Of a DNA stretch of 64,000 nucleotides, positions 1 to 11,226 are shown piece after piece. Source of the DNA: Patiria miniata (Eukaryota; Echinodermata; Asteroidea; Valvatida; Asterinidae); contig NW_024037057.1 in NCBI RefSeq assembly GCF_015706575.1, positions 8,613,203 to 8,677,202 on the forward strand, in the 5' to 3' direction. The stretch's first letter is position 1. Each line of letters begins with the position of its first letter. The notes beneath the pieces are model-generated. The model searched no databases. It worked only from the letters and a program-made list of their open reading frames with translations, and was not told where the DNA came from. The translations under genes and the position numbers were made by a program.

Positions 1-935
1 ACAAAAATTGAAAAGTAAGGTTTGACAGAATTATACACATGTACATGTTTACACAGAATTTTACTGGGGGAAGCCTGTTCACGTTAAATGGCAGTTTTCC
101 GACATGTATGCAAAATCTTAAATTCACTCTTTGTATACAGCACACTCATAATTTGTACATTTGTACATCGGCTTTAAATGTTGCCAATTTGTGGCATCAA
201 CTCAATGTACCAGGTTGATGTCATTAACTCATTGTTTTAATAATTTCTAATTAAGACAATTAATTTTGTAATCAGAGAGTGACGAGAGACCTACATGTAC
301 ATGTACATTGAAAATCCAAGTTCTGATTAGCATTGGACATGCATAATGTGTGTATTTTTTGGATACTTTTATATTTTTTGGATTGTGCGTTTATTAAGTT
401 TTTCTATTTTACTATTTTTATCTTTGACATTTTTATTCCTTGTATCGACTTTTTGAAACATTTTAACGTTACAGTTACTTTTTTTTTATATATAATGCTA
501 TAGTATTAGTTTATTTTTTAAACTTTTTAAGCGTCTAAGAGCGTCTTTTTTAGACGGATTTTGGCGCTATATAAATGTTCTCTATGTACATGTACATACA
601 TGTACATGTATGTACATGTATGTTAAAATCCACTTTCATTTAAAGATCTTGCTTAAATGAGAACGCTATCTTGAGTCCTTGTGCTTGCAAATTTAATCGG
701 AATTGATTTCCTATGGCCTTTAGTGCATGTACCAGAGTTCCACATGTATGAATACTGCTCACACATAACCCCATACCAGGACACTCTGTATCAGAGATAT
801 CCGAGATAAAACGCCGGAGCAAAGAAGACATTTCCTCTTTGATTAGATCACAGGTTTTGAGGACATGGATGCGATGATCTGTATAGCTCAAAACACTGTG
901 CTGCATATAAACCCTATTTGACAAACATGGCTCTA
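1..935. other. Intergenic, no gene seen
   Basis: AT-rich non-coding DNA. It contains runs of the word TACATGTA (for example around 292-306 and 583-622). A short stretch near 528-580 ends in GGCGCTATATAAAT, which resembles the 3' tail of a SINE. No open reading frame here looks like a protein and no splice-bounded exon was recognised. Confidence 0.6.
583..622. repeat. TACATGTA-type simple repeat
   Basis: Alternating copies of TGTACATG and ACATGTATG make a low-complexity self-complementary tract. The same word recurs at about 292-306 and 9,234-9,245 and singly through the window. Confidence 0.7.
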
Positions 936-1144
936 CAGTCGACTCTCGTTAGTACAAAGTCTGTTAATACAAATTCTGGTTATAACAAACATAAAGCCTT
1001 GGTCCCGACTGTGCATAATTTACAAATGTATGTGCACAATGAATGGGAGTGATGTTCCTCTTGATACAAAATTCTGATACATGTATATACAAAACAAACA
1101 ATTTGGCTAGGTCCGAATGAGTTTGTATTAACGAGACTCGACTA
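936..1144. mobile_element. pogo/Tigger-like MITE, copy A
   Basis: The left end is CAGTCGACTCTCGTTA and the right end is TAACGAGACTCGACT, forming near-complementary terminal inverted repeats next to a TA. There is no coding capacity. A second copy in the opposite orientation lies at 4,359-4,553. The CAGTCGACTCTCGTTA-type end and TA target are typical of non-autonomous Tc1/mariner-pogo elements; that assignment is from family knowledge. The exact right end is blurred by a substitution. Confidence 0.75.
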
Positions 1145-2861
1145 CATGTACTGGTAGTCCACATAAATAATTAACTTTCAATTGTTTCGATGCATGCTTC
1201 AATTACACAAGTACGTGATTGTTTAAGGAATTGAAGAAAAAAAAATCATTTTTTCCCCAAACTTACTCTGGATTAAAATTTGCTAAAAATAGACTTTTGG
1301 CTATCATTATTTTGATTCACTTTTGATGGATCTTTGATAAGTTTTAGCAGAGTTGAAAAATACTGGAATTTGGTGTGGTTTATGGCACTTACAGTATTTC
1401 ACATCTGGCCTAATTTTAATAATTTTGTTGGGAGCACGTGTACATGTTATGCACTTGCCTGGCTTTCAAATTTTTGTTCGGTTATTATGACCTGCTTAGT
1501 CTTAGATTGTTAAATTGGTTAAAACATGGTCCTGGTGGAATTCATATCTTTTAAATAAATTTACCTTTCGTGTCAAATCTTTAAAACTGGCATGAAATCT
1601 GATGTTATGCTCAATGCGTAAGATGATCCTGACTCACTACTCAATAGTGGAACAGCCTCCCCTTTCCAATCAAAACAACAGCCTTTTCATGGATGCTGAC
1701 GCAATCTAAAACCGTCTTTAACCATGCTTTAACTTAAGCCCGGTAAACCCCGATGTGACACATCACTCCATAAAATAAATTACCCTCCCTCTAAGAAAAC
1801 ATCCTCTTCCCTGCCAACCACTGACGTTGATGTGGAGACAAACACACGGACGATAAACATCCTACTTACACACTCGCTCGCAACTCAAACGTAGACACAC
1901 TTGCCCACCCACCCACACACAATAAAAGATGAACCACGGTAACTACATTGCTGAGAGAGCTGGTAGCTACACATAATGAGCGTAATTAAATTATCGGCAC
2001 ATGGGCTCAATCAATACGAAGTCCGCCGTTTAACAACGGCGGCAGGAAGGGGAAAACAGCGAATCAAATATTAAAAACGTCTCGTTTCATTTAGCCATGC
2101 ATCGCGTCTTGTAAAAACAACATGCCACTGTGAAGGAACATGCTGTGTGCTATACATGTAGGTATCGTGTTTGTTGTGGCGGGATGTTTTGTCAATGCAC
2201 ATTGTACATTGTAAATGTACCGATGCATTGAAACGACCGTCACATATACTAAAAATGTACAATGCTACACCGGTGTGAATGTTTTCAAAGAAATTTATTC
2301 ACAGGCACAATAGGAATTTCAAGTGCTTCACTTTGAAGGATTTTGCTGTCAAACAGAACAGGATTTTTTTTTTAAAGCTAAAAGCGAAAATTTCTGACAG
2401 AAGGTCATTTCTGCTTTTTCAAGAGTAACATAACCAATCTTGTTGTAAAAATATTGCACGTGTACAAATGTTCACAAACATGTTTTGATGTCACCCTAAA
2501 CCAAACTGCTAAAAGGAATGCACATTTTCTTGAAAAAAAAAAAATCTTAAAAATAGACCAAAATTTATGTATTTCTTAACATGGAAAACAAATCTAGTCA
2601 AGTACAAGTTTCTAGTTACCGCGTTTTTATGTGTGAAGAAAAAAATTGCTAAAACAACAAACGATTTTTGAATGGCACTGGTGTCCGCAAATAGACAAGC
2701 TTCTAATTAATTAATGACTCATCCTGCATGTCCTGGCTTAAGCCGACTGTCACGAAGTATTAGTGGATGATACGTAATTCTGTGTTCGCAGAACATATTT
2801 CAAAGGTTAACGAGGAATTTGGGCTTACATGTAAATGCGTAGGTCTGCTTACATGCATATA
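1145..2861. other. Intergenic, no gene seen
   Basis: No convincing exon, RNA gene or repeat family was recognised. The stretch is AT-rich with several homopolymer runs. The 2,071-2,262 minus-strand open frame has no recognisable protein features. Confidence 0.5.
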
Positions 2862-3368
2862 CAGGGTGAGTAAAAAAAAACCCGAAACCCAAATGTTGCG
2901 ACCATTGTTTTAGTGAAGTTCTGCATGTAGCGCTTTCAAAATCTAGGATATGAAAGCCCAATTCATAAGGTTTCTTTTAGTACAAAAATCATTCGAATCT
3001 CTTTTTAAGTTACAGAATTTTAAACACAACCACCGTTTTAAGGTTCTGTCCACACGGATCACAAAAAGTTCAGTGTTCTATCAGCAAAACGAAAACAAAT
3101 CACATGGGGATGTGTGTGAACTGTTTTCGTTTTGCTGAAAGAGCGCACACCTTTTTTGTGATCGGTGCACAGAACTTTAAAACGGTGGTTGTGTTTAAAA
3201 TTTCATAACTTGAAAAGTACACGAGTGATTTGAATGATTCTTGTACTAAAAGAAAGCTTATGAATTGGGCTTTTATATCCTAGATTCTGAAATGGCTACA
3301 CACAGGACTTCAATAAAACAATAGTCGGGACATTTGGGTTTCGGTTTCGTTTTTTTTTACTCACCCTG
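2862..3368. mobile_element. Long-TIR MITE (507 bp) with TA target
   Basis: The element starts CAGGGTGAGTAAAAAAAAAC and ends with its complement ACTCACCCTG. It is flanked on both sides by TA (2,860-2,861 and 3,369-3,370). The inverted arms extend about 210 bp inward, so most of the element would fold into a hairpin; the two arms differ by scattered substitutions. A TA duplication points to a Tc1/mariner-type mobiliser. A partial related copy sits at 10,026-10,112. The short + strand open frame inside is not a gene. Confidence 0.88.
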
Positions 3369-4358
3369 TATGTACATCCCATAGGTATAAAGGATTCTGT
3401 GTGTACAGGGTAAGCATAGAATTTTTCTGCTACTGGTAGTGCTCACATAATTTTGATTGTTAGCACTGCATTCTAATTTCTATGGTTAGCAGAACCATGG
3501 AGCTGTGTTTTATAGCTCCATGGCAGAACCATGAAATTTGGCCCAGATCGCTCAGGTTTAGTCCCCACCCGCGATTTGTTGATACTGACCAGACTGCTAC
3601 ATACATACTTTCCCCATACCAAGATACATTGCCCATCGTACTATCTCAATGCCTGCACTATCTCCGCATGCCATGCCAGGGCACAGATTTAAAGTAAATC
3701 TGTTCAACCAAGCACAGATGATTAAACCACTTCTTCACAATCAGAAGATAGACGTATCATGGCAGGGCGTCCCGAAGTGTTGGCGCTGAGTAAACACGGT
3801 CTTTATTAAATGCCCGTCAACCGTTATTTGTTCATGTCGTGAACTTCGCGTTCACGGTGTGCCCATTACAGCTGCTCATGCTTCGACACGTACAATTTCG
3901 AGTGTAAACATCGTAAATTAGCAAACATGTTACAGTGCATACATGTAGATGTAAAAATACAATTCTGTATTATCTCATGTAAACATACCAGTATAAAGAT
4001 ATTTTTGAAAGAGATAACAAAAAACCATAATGAATGTAAACCTTTGTCCCTGGTGTTTGCGGTATGCTATTATGTATTTGTATTTGATACATGATGGAAT
4101 TTGATACATTTTGATACATAATATATCCCTGTGCAGGATATCCTATCAAGGAATTTGCAGATGCAGATGCATTGTATTGCAATGTATTACAATGCTCAGA
4201 ATTGTGTATTTTTAAAAACATTTTATGCTACTGTTTGAGTATACTTTTTGCAGTTTTTTGGATTCCATCTTGCAAAGTAGCCTGTAAATTCTGTGACTTG
4301 CAATGTACTTTACATACATGTTCCTATTATCAAAAGAAAAACGTCTAAAATCACAATA
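3369..4358. other. Intergenic, no gene seen
   Basis: Non-coding. Around 3,411-3,490 there are fragments reading GCATAGAATTTTTCTGCT and TTAGCAGAACCATGG. They resemble pieces near 63,600-63,710, suggesting a poorly preserved dispersed repeat. No gene was recognised. Confidence 0.45.
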
Positions 4359-4553
4359 CAGTCGAGTCTCGTTAATACAAACTCGAACCTACCGTAGGAC
4401 CTAGCCAAATTGTTTGTTATATCAGAATTTTGTATTAAGAGGAACATCAGTCCCATTCATTGTGCACATAAATGCCCAGTCGGGACCAAGGCCTTATGTT
4501 TGTTATAACCAGAATTTTGTATTAACAGAGTTTGTACTAACTAGAGTCGACTG
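4359..4553. mobile_element. pogo/Tigger-like MITE, copy B
   Basis: The ends are CAGTCGAGTCTCGTTAATAC and its near complement ending AGAGTCGACTG, with a TA on each side (4,357-4,358 and 4,554-4,555). The interior matches copy A at 936-1,144 read on the opposite strand, including the AACAATTTGGCTAGGTCC-type block. At 195 bp it has no coding capacity. Confidence 0.85.
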
Positions 4554-5039
4554 TATTCAGACTCAGTAGGACTACACAATTGCAATTTACTCTACACAAT
4601 TAATAACATTTGACAATGTTTTCAAAAGGACGTCTCCTTTTTTTCTCCTGATGCACTGCGTGTAAATTTAATGCAGGACTCGTGCGTCCAAACTCAGCAT
4701 TTCTGCATCCTGAATCTCTAGAGTTACGCATATAGAAATGTCTGGCACTCTCCTTCTGTAGCCACTAGCAGCCGTACTGAAATCGCCAGAAATACACTTG
4801 CTCCAGGGTAGGGGAGAATCATTAGTGCACCCTGGTCTACATCAACCCCCAGGGTAAGGAACAACATCCCCCAGGGTGGGGAACACGCAGTCACAATAGA
4901 GGGGAAAGGTTTGCTGTTTACAGAAAGTGAGGCACCTGCAGAAATCTACACGTTCTGGTACAATGTATTTTGGTTCCAGCACAGATGCCTAAATGTCAGC
5001 AGCGGTTTAACGGGGTGAAATTGGGAAAACAGAAACATC

Positions 5040-6090
5040 CACAAAATAATCGGCAGAGGGTTTGAGAGTCGTGGAAGGCCCCAAAGCAAGATCTACAAGC
5101 TGCCGAAAGGCCCCCTTATAATACCTTTTCTTTTGATCTACATAAAGTGATTTAGGTAAAAACATCTTTACTGTAAACCTCAGGAATTCCAAATTTCCAG
5201 AAAAAGATTCCTTAAAAATTGTGGATTAAGGAACAAATTTTGACAAAAAATAACAACGCAAGGTCTACGTGTACGATTTGCCGAAAGGCGCCCCTTACAT
5301 GTATTATACATGTATTAAAAATTGTTGATTCAGACCAAATCTTGACAAAAAAACCCACTGAAATCAGGTAAAATCCTTACAAACTAAAACTGAAATCAGG
5401 AAAAATCCTGTCGAGAATACTGAAATCAGGTAAAATCTTGACAAAAAAATTCTGAGATCATGAAAAATCCTGATAAATCTCACCCCTTGGTCAAAAAAAT
5501 TCAAGGAACTGTTGATGAATTGCAATCTGCAATCTGCACCACAGTAGTTGAGGGCCCAAAGCAAGGTCTACAAATTTGCCAAAAGAGGCCCCTTATAATA
5601 CCTTTCCTTTTGTTCTATAGGCCTATAAACTGTTTTAGGTAAAAACACCTTCACCGAGAGTTTCCACATTGCAAAAGGAATTCTTTAAAAATCTTGGAAT
5701 CAGGAACAAATCCTTGCCAAAAAAATCCCTGAAATCAGTTGAAATCCTGACAAACAAAAATTGAAATCAGGGAAAATCCAGTCAAGAATATTGAAAACAG
5801 GAAAAATCCTGACCAAAAAAAACCACTGAAAGCATGAAAAATCCTGACAAGATTTGAAATCTCACCCCCGTGGTAAACTAAAAAGTCCAGGAATTGTTGA
5901 CGAATTGCAATCTGCACCAAACCATGAAATTAAAATTAACCCACAATAATAATCAGTTTTTTTTCTGGACCTCCCCCTTTTCTCTGAAATCGGGAAAAAT
6001 CCTGTCAAGAATACTGCAAGATTCAGCAAAAATCCTGACCAAAAAAAAATACTGAGATCCTGAAAAATCCCTACAAATCTCACCTCATGG
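5040..6090. repeat. Degenerate minisatellite and duplicated block
   Basis: Two levels of repetition are visible. A 170-180 bp block with GGCCC.AAAGCAAG.TCTACAA, GGCCCCTTATAATACC and TTTAGGTAAAAACA occurs at about 5,073-5,250 and again at 5,550-5,720. Around and between them are many imperfect copies of a 25-30 bp unit of the form CTGAAATCAGG-AAAATCCTGAC, itself partly self-complementary (ATCAGG/CCTGA). No protein is encoded; the short open frames here follow the repeat. Confidence 0.75.
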
Positions 6091-6099
6091 GTAAAAAAA

Positions 6100-7788
6100 A
6101 AAGCATTTTCGGTAACTTGTCAGGTTTTGCCATGGACACAGCCCGGAGGCTCTTTAAGCTGAGCCTTAGGGATGGATATTGATTTCCTTGCTCCTGATTG
6201 GTCATGCAAATGCCATACTCTCTGTCCGCAGAGACAAGATGGTTTGGCTTAGCCTTTTTCCAGCATGCATAATGAGAGAGGGATCTTAGTTCCTTGGACT
6301 TTGCTTCAAGGCAGACAAGAAACTCAACGTAACTAGAATTTGTAGCGATTTTTTTTTTTACGTGACAAAAAGACACATCGTGAGAAGCGGATTATGAGCG
6401 GGGAAATGTTATCTTTGAGAAAACCTTGGGGTGGGGGGGGGGGGTAGTGATAGGCTGCAGTGAGTTTACCAACAGAACGTACAAAGAATTGCAAGTTGTT
6501 GTATTGGTAACTTGAGCACATGTATAAGAGCAAAAGAAATTGTGTAGCCACTTTTTGACATGAGTTTACAAACAGAGCCTACAAAGAATTGCAAGTATTT
6601 CATGTTTATTTGTATCAATTGGTAAGAATACAAGAGCGAAAGAAATTGTACATTTTGTCCCTGGCAAACAAAATTTATGTTACCCTTTCTCAGAAACCTG
6701 GCTGACATTATTAGGTCCTCACGTTTGTGTTATTTATCACACAAACTTGACACTTGTTTACGGCACGTGCAGGGGAGAACAAATTGAAGGGTTAAATAGG
6801 GCCGAGAAAATCTGCTCGCCAATGCACCATCTGTCACCTAATATTTACAGCTTTCGGCCAGTAAGGATATTGTTCATGTACCGTTATTATTCAATGTCCA
6901 TCCCTTACTGCTAGACCAAATACTTTTGGCAGAAAAAATTTAAAAATTTAAACAAATTTCCGTACAGGAATGAATTTTCAGTTTTTGAAGCTAGCTGATT
7001 AGAGTACATTTGTATATATACATACAAAAAATACAAAATACAAAACATGACAAATATACGAAATCTTGGCCATGTTTTTTTTATTCTTGGCATAACATAC
7101 GGTTTTTGGTAGATATTAAAAATACTGAATTCTTTTAGCAAAATGATTTAAATGAAAACTCTAAGCTGTGATTTGTATAAAAAATGTAGTCAACATATCT
7201 ACCATGTTTGACAACAAACAGTGCAAACATAAACCTACTCTTTTGACATTTGACGCTGTTCCACTAATTGAAACGGAATTTCTCGAACAGACAACAGACA
7301 TTTTAGGAAACAGAAACATCATTCTGTGTATTCCACCTTTTGCTATTGTTTTAAGTCAAATGCAATTTTCTCCTATCAGCAGTAAGAGTGCTCGGAAAAG
7401 TACAATGTTGGCTCGTCAAGAATGCAGACATTCATTCTAGGAGTATAGGCAACCAATGAGTATTTTTTTTTCACAGCATAAAAGGGGGCTGCCATTACTG
7501 TAAAATGCAGACGGTGAAATTGTCTGTGGGGAAATTTCACATAGCAGCCACCAAGGCTGCCTCTATGAAACTTGATATTTCAGGGAGTGGGCGAAGGAAT
7601 ATGGATATTTTGGGGTATAATTTGACGGTCTCAATACTAACTGACGTCTTGTTTGTCACACGCCTGTTCCTTGGCTTGAGACTGGCGATTGGGGCGGTGG
7701 GGTGGGTTGCAGGCTAGGTATTTTTCACTCTGTTAATTCCAATTTACTTAGCAGTACATTGAGTACTTTTTAACAAGGGATTTCATTG
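6100..7788. other. Intergenic, no gene seen
   Basis: Non-coding AT-rich DNA with a G run near 6,433-6,445. A sequence reading CAGAGCCTACAAAGAATTGCAAGT is partly duplicated about 100 bp apart (6,473-6,495 and 6,573-6,596). No exon with family similarity was recognised on either strand. Confidence 0.45.
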
Positions 7789-8478
7789 ACCCTAACTCCC
7801 TAGGCCATTTTGCTAGGATGTAGCCTCAATCCTGCAAAATCCTCCAATTGGCCTCATGGAAAAATAGCATATAACCTCAATCCTGCAAATTCCTCCGCTA
7901 TTTCTTGAATATGGTCCATGGAGGGGTGACCACTGCCTAAATCCTGCAAAATCCTCCGGCTATGACTGTCAATCATGTCAATAGGCTGAGGCAGAGGCAG
8001 TGACATCCTGGAGCAGTGCGGAGGATGTCAAGTATAATCAAGGACTAAATTTATGCACGGCTGAACATAAACAACACAAGGTCCGGCCCAAGACCTTGAC
8101 ACAGTGCGTACTCCAAAATCAGCAACGCACTTTTGCCATGTAACCTCAATCCTGCAAATTCCTCCAATTTGCAAAAAGGATTTTGGAGGATTCAGGGCGG
8201 TTAGGGTTAACCCTCCAAAATCCTCTTTGCAAAGCTCCAGGATGTCCCTGGCTCTGCCTTGACATACATTGTATGTATTGACAACAATATGTATTGACAG
8301 TGATAATTGCTGGCAGATTTTGCAGTATTGAGGCAGCGGTCAACCCTCCAAGGAACACATTCAAGAAATAACGGATGAGTTTGGAGGATTGAGGCTGTAT
8401 GCAACTTTTACACGGAGGCAGTTGGAGGATTTTGCAGGATTGAGGTTGCATCCAAGCAAAAATGGAGTTTGGGTTAAA
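7789..8478. mobile_element. Foldback element of ATCCTCCAAAATCC family, copy 1
   Basis: The left end reads ACCCTAACTCCCTAGGCC then CATTTTGCTAGGATG. The right end reads CATCCAAGCAAAAATGG then GTTTGGGTT, its imperfect complement. Inside, the left half carries several CCTCAATCCTGCAAAATCC units. The right half carries the complement, GGAGGATTTTGCAGGATTG, so the element is an internally repetitive foldback. A second, more rearranged copy is at 22,925-23,216. No open frame looks coding. Confidence 0.8.
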
Positions 8479-10025
8479 AAAAATTACATACACATGAAAA
8501 GGCCTGCTCATAAAGTGACACCAACACTGAATTTGAAGCAGGGAGCTTTCACACTTTCCTTGTATATCGTTCCTTCGTTGCTAGCATCAATTTGCATTTT
8601 CAATGAATCATAATTAACCATCGTCGTTCATCACGACGTTGCTGCTTCAATCCCATCATGCTTTGTCTTCCCCTCGCACACCCACACTGATACATCATTA
8701 AGTTATTCAGCCATGTGTGGGTTTTGGCGTCCTGCTCTGGGCTAATGGGACGACAAATAATTGATTTTTTACACCTCCGTTGCGTCGGGTCGTCGGTGAA
8801 TGCAAGGCACGGCAGACCGATTGGCAATGGGATGCAGACAGTGCAGACGCTGGTCTGAGTAACGGTGAGAGGATGCGCATCTCACTGGAAATTTTGAATG
8901 CTTATTTATTTGTACACGTGTACATGTTTACCATTGTGTACATTAAAAAAAAAATCAAAAAAGTAAACTGTGAAGTGGTAACATAACAAATTAGAAAAAT
9001 TGATTTTGTAATTTAGGCCCCCCCCCCCCAAATAAAAATAGTTCTGCGTCCTGTTTCCCTACCGGTACCTACCCTATTCTGACAGCCCCTACCCTAATTT
9101 TTTTATGGGAAAAATGGGGGGGAAAAAACAACCCAAACCATCAATTTCTACCTTTTACCCTTGACTGCACGCAGACACCTCTATATGATTGTACACACAC
9201 AAAAATTGGCCAAAAAAAAAAAATCCCTACCTACATGTACATGTACCTACCCTATTTTCAAATGCCGTGTAATTGAAAGCTTACTATTTTTTTTTGGCCT
9301 AATCAAGTTAAATACTGTATCTACTACAAGCGTATACATCACCTTGCTTACAGGGTGTATTGTCCTACACTCATACATTTGTACATTTGTATAAAATATG
9401 GTTACAGTACAATAAGGAAGAATCCTCTTGTGTATATCATGTATGACAGGCTGAATATGAAACGGAACAGTGTTTTCTCTCCATCACATTTCGTGCTGTC
9501 ATTCCAATAATTTGAATCCATACAACACGAGTCACGTTCTACATGTAGCAGGCCCTATAGTCGCCTGGGGGATACTGGGTACAAGATGATTTCTTTCCAT
9601 TACGCCACGTCACAAAGAATTGGCACTGTCATCCCTTTCCAATCTCATTTGTCCAGTAAAATGAAAAGTACAATAAAGCGTAGTCGTAAATGTTTGTTCG
9701 GTTTGGACCTGTCGGCCCTTCAATACGATCACTTCACCCAGAACGTTTTCAGTGGCAATGTACAACATTTGCAAACATCAAAAAACAAAACTATCAAATT
9801 ATTATGAAATAATTACCGGTACCGGTACATGTACTTGACTGGAAGTGAATAATAGACTCTTGAAGCATCCTTTAAAATCATAGCACCTGGAGCTGGTGTG
9901 CTGTCATTTTTAAGAAAAGTGGACTTTTTGTATCAATTTCAAACTATAAATTCCGCAGGACACAAGTTCACAGATCAAATTCTGTCTGAATTCTTTCATT
10001 ACAAACAAAAACAATTCACTCACCA
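8479..10025. other. Intergenic, no gene seen
   Basis: Non-coding. It contains C and A homopolymers, TACATGTA words and the phrase CTACCCTA repeated near 9,063-9,096 and 9,240-9,254. No gene was recognised. Confidence 0.45.
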
Positions 10026-10112
10026 TGCTGAAAGAACACTTACTTTTTTGTGATCCGTGGACAGAGCTTTAAAATGGTTGTTGTGTTTAAATTTCCGTAA
10101 CTTGAAAATGCT
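10026..10112. mobile_element. Partial copy of the 507-bp TA MITE
   Basis: The block CTGAAAGAACACTT, TTTTTTGTGATCCGTG, ACAGAGCTTTAAAATGG and TTGTTGTGTTTAAATTTCC matches the right-arm interior of the element at 2,862-3,368. Both terminal CAGGGTGAG ends are missing, so it is a truncated relic. Confidence 0.7.
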
Positions 10113-10646
10113 CCCCAACTGAAAATTCAACAGAAGTCATGTTTACTCCTCACCCCTCACACAATGTTTTTAACACGTTACACTGGCAGTCTGGCACTAC
10201 ATTCAGAACTCTGCAGTGTACACAGAAAAACTGCAAATGACCCGAAACTGAATATTGTACAAATGTGCTCTGTACCTTTTTACCTCTATTTTTTTTATCC
10301 AGTATTGTACTGTACACACTAGCACTAGTAACAGGAAATTGATGAGTGACATAAACACACAAGCGGTCAGCACTTTAATTGCCTCGCCATTTTAGCGGCA
10401 CAAACATACATACATTGTGGCATTGACGGAGGGAAGGTTTGAGTAGAACTGTTACCATGATGAAGAAACGTTTTTTTTATGAAAGAAATCAGACTTCAAT
10501 AACAGGCCCATCTTTTCATCAGGTTTTCATCTGAAGCAGAGGACGGAAGCTAGCTGGCTCTGGCTGGCCAGCACAAATTCAATAGGGGAGGGGGGGGGGG
10601 GGAGACTGTTCAACCTTGGAACTCATCCCCCCCCCCCCCCCTCATC

Positions 10647-11226
10647 TTAAAGGTACAGTAGAGTGAGTAGGCCATTTGTAATTTGTGCAGTTTTCTTGTT
10701 TGAACCAACAAAAGTGCTCAAAATCAAAAGACGGGTCCATGCTTCATAACTAAGCTGATGAAGTTTAGCTCTGTCAATGCTGTATATTTTGAGAAAACAG
10801 AACAAAATTATAAACACAATATTCTGGATCTCGATTTAAATTCCCAAAGTTTCTGAGTCATATTTTGAAATGCGTCCTTTCGTGGCACAATCCCAAAATC
10901 AGCACTCAGGACATACATGTAATTCTCATTCAGCCGGTTGTCACCCATTCACGGACTCACCCAATTACAAACCAACTAAAAATTAGAACGCATGGCGCGG
11001 ATTCACAGAAATTTCCAAAAATGTGTCACTTGACACATATTTGGAAATGACCTTCTTTTGTTGTTTTCTTCAAAACGACAGCATGCCAGACAGAATAATT
11101 TCACAGGGAGTTTAGTGTCATTAGGCCCTCCTATCTTTAAAACATTAAACCAAGTAAGCTTTTTCACAATAATTTGGTCAGATACTTTTTAGACGTGTAG
11201 CTGCAAATGATCTACTCTGCCTTTAA
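10647..11226. mobile_element. TTAA-flanked MITE, copy 1 (580 bp)
   Basis: The flanks are TTAA at 10,647-10,650 and 11,223-11,226. The ends AAAGGTACAGTAGAGTGAG and CTACTCTGCCTTTAA form short inverted repeats. The interior block with TTTCACAGGGAGTTTAGT and CATGCCAGACAGAATAAT matches, on the other strand, the element at 36,813-37,321. TTAA targets are used by piggyBac and Kolobok transposases, so one of these is the likely mobiliser (inference). No coding capacity. Confidence 0.8.
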
